Positions 5,685-7,386 of a stretch of DNA of 7,386 nt are shown one piece after another (the first letter of the stretch is position 1; each line of letters opens with the position of its first letter). This stretch comes from an uncultured Campylobacteraceae bacterium (GTDB lineage Bacteria > Campylobacterota > Campylobacteria > Campylobacterales > Arcobacteraceae), in contig CAJXPH010000129.1 in assembly GCA_913057765.1 (NCBI GenBank), forward strand, positions 1 through 7,386. Reading direction: 5' to 3'. The notes beneath the pieces are model-generated. The model was not told where the DNA came from and made no database searches. It saw nothing but the letters and a program-made list of their open reading frames with translations. The position numbers and the translations under genes are program-made.

Positions 5685-5693
5685 TGTTAGAAT
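5685..5693 (+). promoter_or_regulatory. Proximal promoter of the acyl-CoA synthetase gene (extended -10)
   Basis: TGTTAGAAT is an extended -10 (TG plus TAGAAT at 5688-5693), the same 9-mer as that before the hydrogenase large subunit. It is preceded by a T-rich stretch (5660-5680) instead of a -35, typical of Campylobacterota sigma-70 promoters. The start would be near 5700, giving a 20-nt leader containing AAGGA (5709-5713). Confidence 0.55.
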
Positions 5694-5719
5694 TAAAATT
5701 ATAGTTATAAGGAATTAAC

Positions 5720-7337
5720 ATGTATTCATATAGCTTCAAAACTTATAATGAGTTGTTTGACTTTATTACAACTACTTACACAAATCCAAATTTTCTAAAT
5801 TATTTAGAGAATGGTAAATATAAATCTATCTCTGTAAATGAATTTAAAGAAAAAGTTATTTGTCTCGCAATTGCTTTAAAAAAAATGGGAATAAATAAAG
5901 GAGATACAGTTGCTATTTTTGCAAAATCTTCTCCATTTTGGTTAATATTTGATTTTGCAATTCATAAAATAGGAGCAATATCTGTTCCTATATTTGATAA
6001 TATTTCTACTAAAAATTTAAATTTTCAAATTAATGATGCAAATATTAAATACGTTTTTATTGATTCAATTGAAAGATTAGATGATATAAAACATGATGTG
6101 ATTTTTATTACGCATAACTTTTGTATTAAAGAAGAAGGTTTCCATAATCTTGATGACATTTTTGTAATGAGTACTGTTAAATGTGATATATATGACTTAG
6201 AACAAAACACTCCTGAAGAAGAAGATACTTTTTCTATTATATATACAAGTGGTAATACTGGTACTCCAAAAGGTGTTCAATTAACACATAAAAATATAAT
6301 TAATCAAATCCATGATGTAAATAAAATATTAAAATTACCAGAAAATGAAATTATTTTATCTCTCTTACCTCTTGCACATATATTTGAAAGAATGGTAATG
6401 AGCTTTTATTTAAATAAAGGTGTATCAATATATTTTGTTGATGAAATACCAAATGTTACTAATCTTTTAAAAGTTGTACGGCCAACAATGATGACTGTGG
6501 TACCAAGATTATTAGAAAAGATATTCTTTAAAATCAAAATGAATATTGATGCAAAATCATTTATTTCTAGATTTATAGCAAAAAAAGCATTTAAATATGC
6601 ACTTGATGAAAATATGAATAAAGAGACTTTTTCATTTAAAATATTTGACAAAATGGTCTATAGTAAATTAAGAGAAATTTTTGGAGGAAGAATTACAAAA
6701 CTTGTTTCAGGAGGGGCTCCACTAAATAAAGAAATTGCTCAATTTTTTCTAAATATTGGTATACCTATTTATCAAGGATATGGATTAACAGAGAGTTCCC
6801 CTGTAATATCAACAAATGTTCCAGGAGCAAATAAAGTTGGTTCAAGTGGAAAAGCAATTCCAAGTGTAGAAGTAAAAACAACTAAAGATGGAGAACTGTT
6901 AGCACGTGGAAGCTCAATTATGAAAGGTTATTTAAATAACGATGAATTGACAGCCAAAACAATTGATAAAGATGGTTGGCTTTATACTGGTGATTTAGCA
7001 TCAATAGATGACGATGGATATATTTATATTAAAAGCAGAAAAAAAGACATATATAAGCTATCTACGGGTAATTATGTCTCAACAATACCAATTGAACAAG
7101 CTTTATCAAAAAATAAATATATAGAGTTTGCAACAATAATAGCAAATAATAAAAAATATGTTTCATGCTTACTTTTTATTGACAAAGAAATATATAATAA
7201 TGATATACTAAATAAACAATTAACACTTGACGAGTACTATAATCAAATTAAAGTACATAAAAGTATTAAAAATGATATAGAAATAATTAACAAAAATGTT
7301 AATGAATGGGAGAGAATTATTCAATATACCATTGTTA
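5720..7337 (+). CDS. Long-chain acyl-CoA synthetase (AMP-forming), C-terminus cut off
   Basis: Adenylate-forming enzyme of the FadD/ACSL type, which activates fatty acids with ATP and CoA to acyl-CoA through an acyl-AMP. The open frame begins at ATG 5720, with AAGGA at 5709-5713 spaced 6 nt, and runs 539 codons to the insert end; roughly the last 50-80 residues of a normal protein are missing because of tagmentation. Motifs in order: the ATP-binding P-loop at 175-185 (YTSGNTGTPKG, followed by VQLTHKN), LPLAHIFERMV just after it as in ACSL proteins, the YGLTESS adenylate-site motif at 354-360, YTGDL at 422-426 with the ribose-binding Asp425, and the hinge SRKKDIYKLSTGNYVS from about 439. The third variable P-loop position is Asn179 where Thr or Ser is usual. 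No signal peptide or membrane helix is evident; family members act at the inner face of the membrane. It is divergent from acnB, with shared candidate operators. Substrate chain length is inferred from the family only. Confidence 0.92.
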
Positions 7338-7386
7338 CTGTCTCTTATACACATCTCCGAGCCCACGAGACCAGAGAGGATCTCGT
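7338..7386 (+). other. Nextera Read 2 adapter plus i7 index (library artefact)
   Basis: From 7338 the sequence is the Tn5 mosaic end CTGTCTCTTATACACATCT, then CCGAGCCCACGAGAC to 7371. An 8-base index CAGAGAGG follows at 7372-7379 (from memory the Nextera N708 index), then ATCTCGT, the start of the P7 flow-cell sequence. It is synthetic, and translation of the upstream gene beyond 7337 is meaningless. Confidence 0.98.

Larger units (their letters stand above)
5346..5719. other. Divergent AT-rich regulatory region between acnB and the acyl-CoA synthetase gene
   Basis: This stretch of about 374 bp has no convincing gene on either strand. It holds an acnB promoter near one end, one or two promoters for the acyl-CoA synthetase near the other, and two related TGTACAA-type inverted repeats. 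The middle (about 5430-5560) is AT-rich with only short, weak dyads, for example AGGAA/TTCCT at about 5529-5545. I see no stable hairpin with a U-tract and no riboswitch fold. Confidence 0.7.

Noticed and set aside
6025..6651. Minus-strand open frames (6025-6210 and 6406-6651) inside the acyl-CoA synthetase gene
   Set aside because: They are antisense to motif-bearing coding sequence and hydrophobic only because of AT-rich reverse reading; no ribosome site or family signature.

Overview
The insert looks like chromosomal DNA from an Arcobacter-type member of the Campylobacterota (Epsilonproteobacteria). This is an inference from very low GC content, T-rich promoters without a clear -35 box, an AcnB-type aconitase, and a cytoplasmic NiFe hydrogenase without a Tat signal. 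I could not run a database search. The first 32 bases and the last 49 bases are not biological: they are Nextera/Tn5 library adapters, the right one followed by an 8-base index. The genomic part is therefore 33..7337, apparently one tagmented molecule of 7,305 bp cut at random at both ends. Both end genes are truncated by the library, not by evolution.

Layout: on the minus strand at the left edge is the start of a NiFe hydrogenase large subunit (hupL-like, 33..388). Next, on the plus strand, is a secreted LapG-like cysteine peptidase of the bacterial transglutaminase-like family (497..1144). Its 3' end overlaps by 12 nt the 3' end of the minus-strand hydrogenase small subunit (hupS-like, 1133..2035). 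The small-subunit gene overlaps by 14 nt a TetR-type regulator (2022..2615, TTG start) that lies upstream of it on the same strand. The regulator's promoter region holds two inverted repeats that could be its operators. A strong intrinsic terminator (2732..2758) ends acnB (2766..5339, minus strand). A 380-bp AT-rich region separates acnB from a divergent long-chain acyl-CoA synthetase (5720 onward, plus strand), which runs into the right adapter.

How the genes fit together: TetR regulator, HupS and HupL form a same-strand hydrogenase set, but an opposite-strand peptidase gene sits between the two subunits, which are normally adjacent. This is the geometry of a noncontiguous operon, in which a hydrogenase transcript reading through would be antisense to the whole peptidase gene. 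It is the most interesting hypothesis in the window and it is untested. On the other side, acnB (TCA cycle) and the acyl-CoA synthetase share a divergent control region with two related 17-bp sites of the form TGTACAA-N3-TTGTACA, one near each gene's promoter. This suggests a common regulator of acyl-CoA or central carbon metabolism. I see no CRISPR array, tRNA, rRNA, insertion sequence or phage gene.
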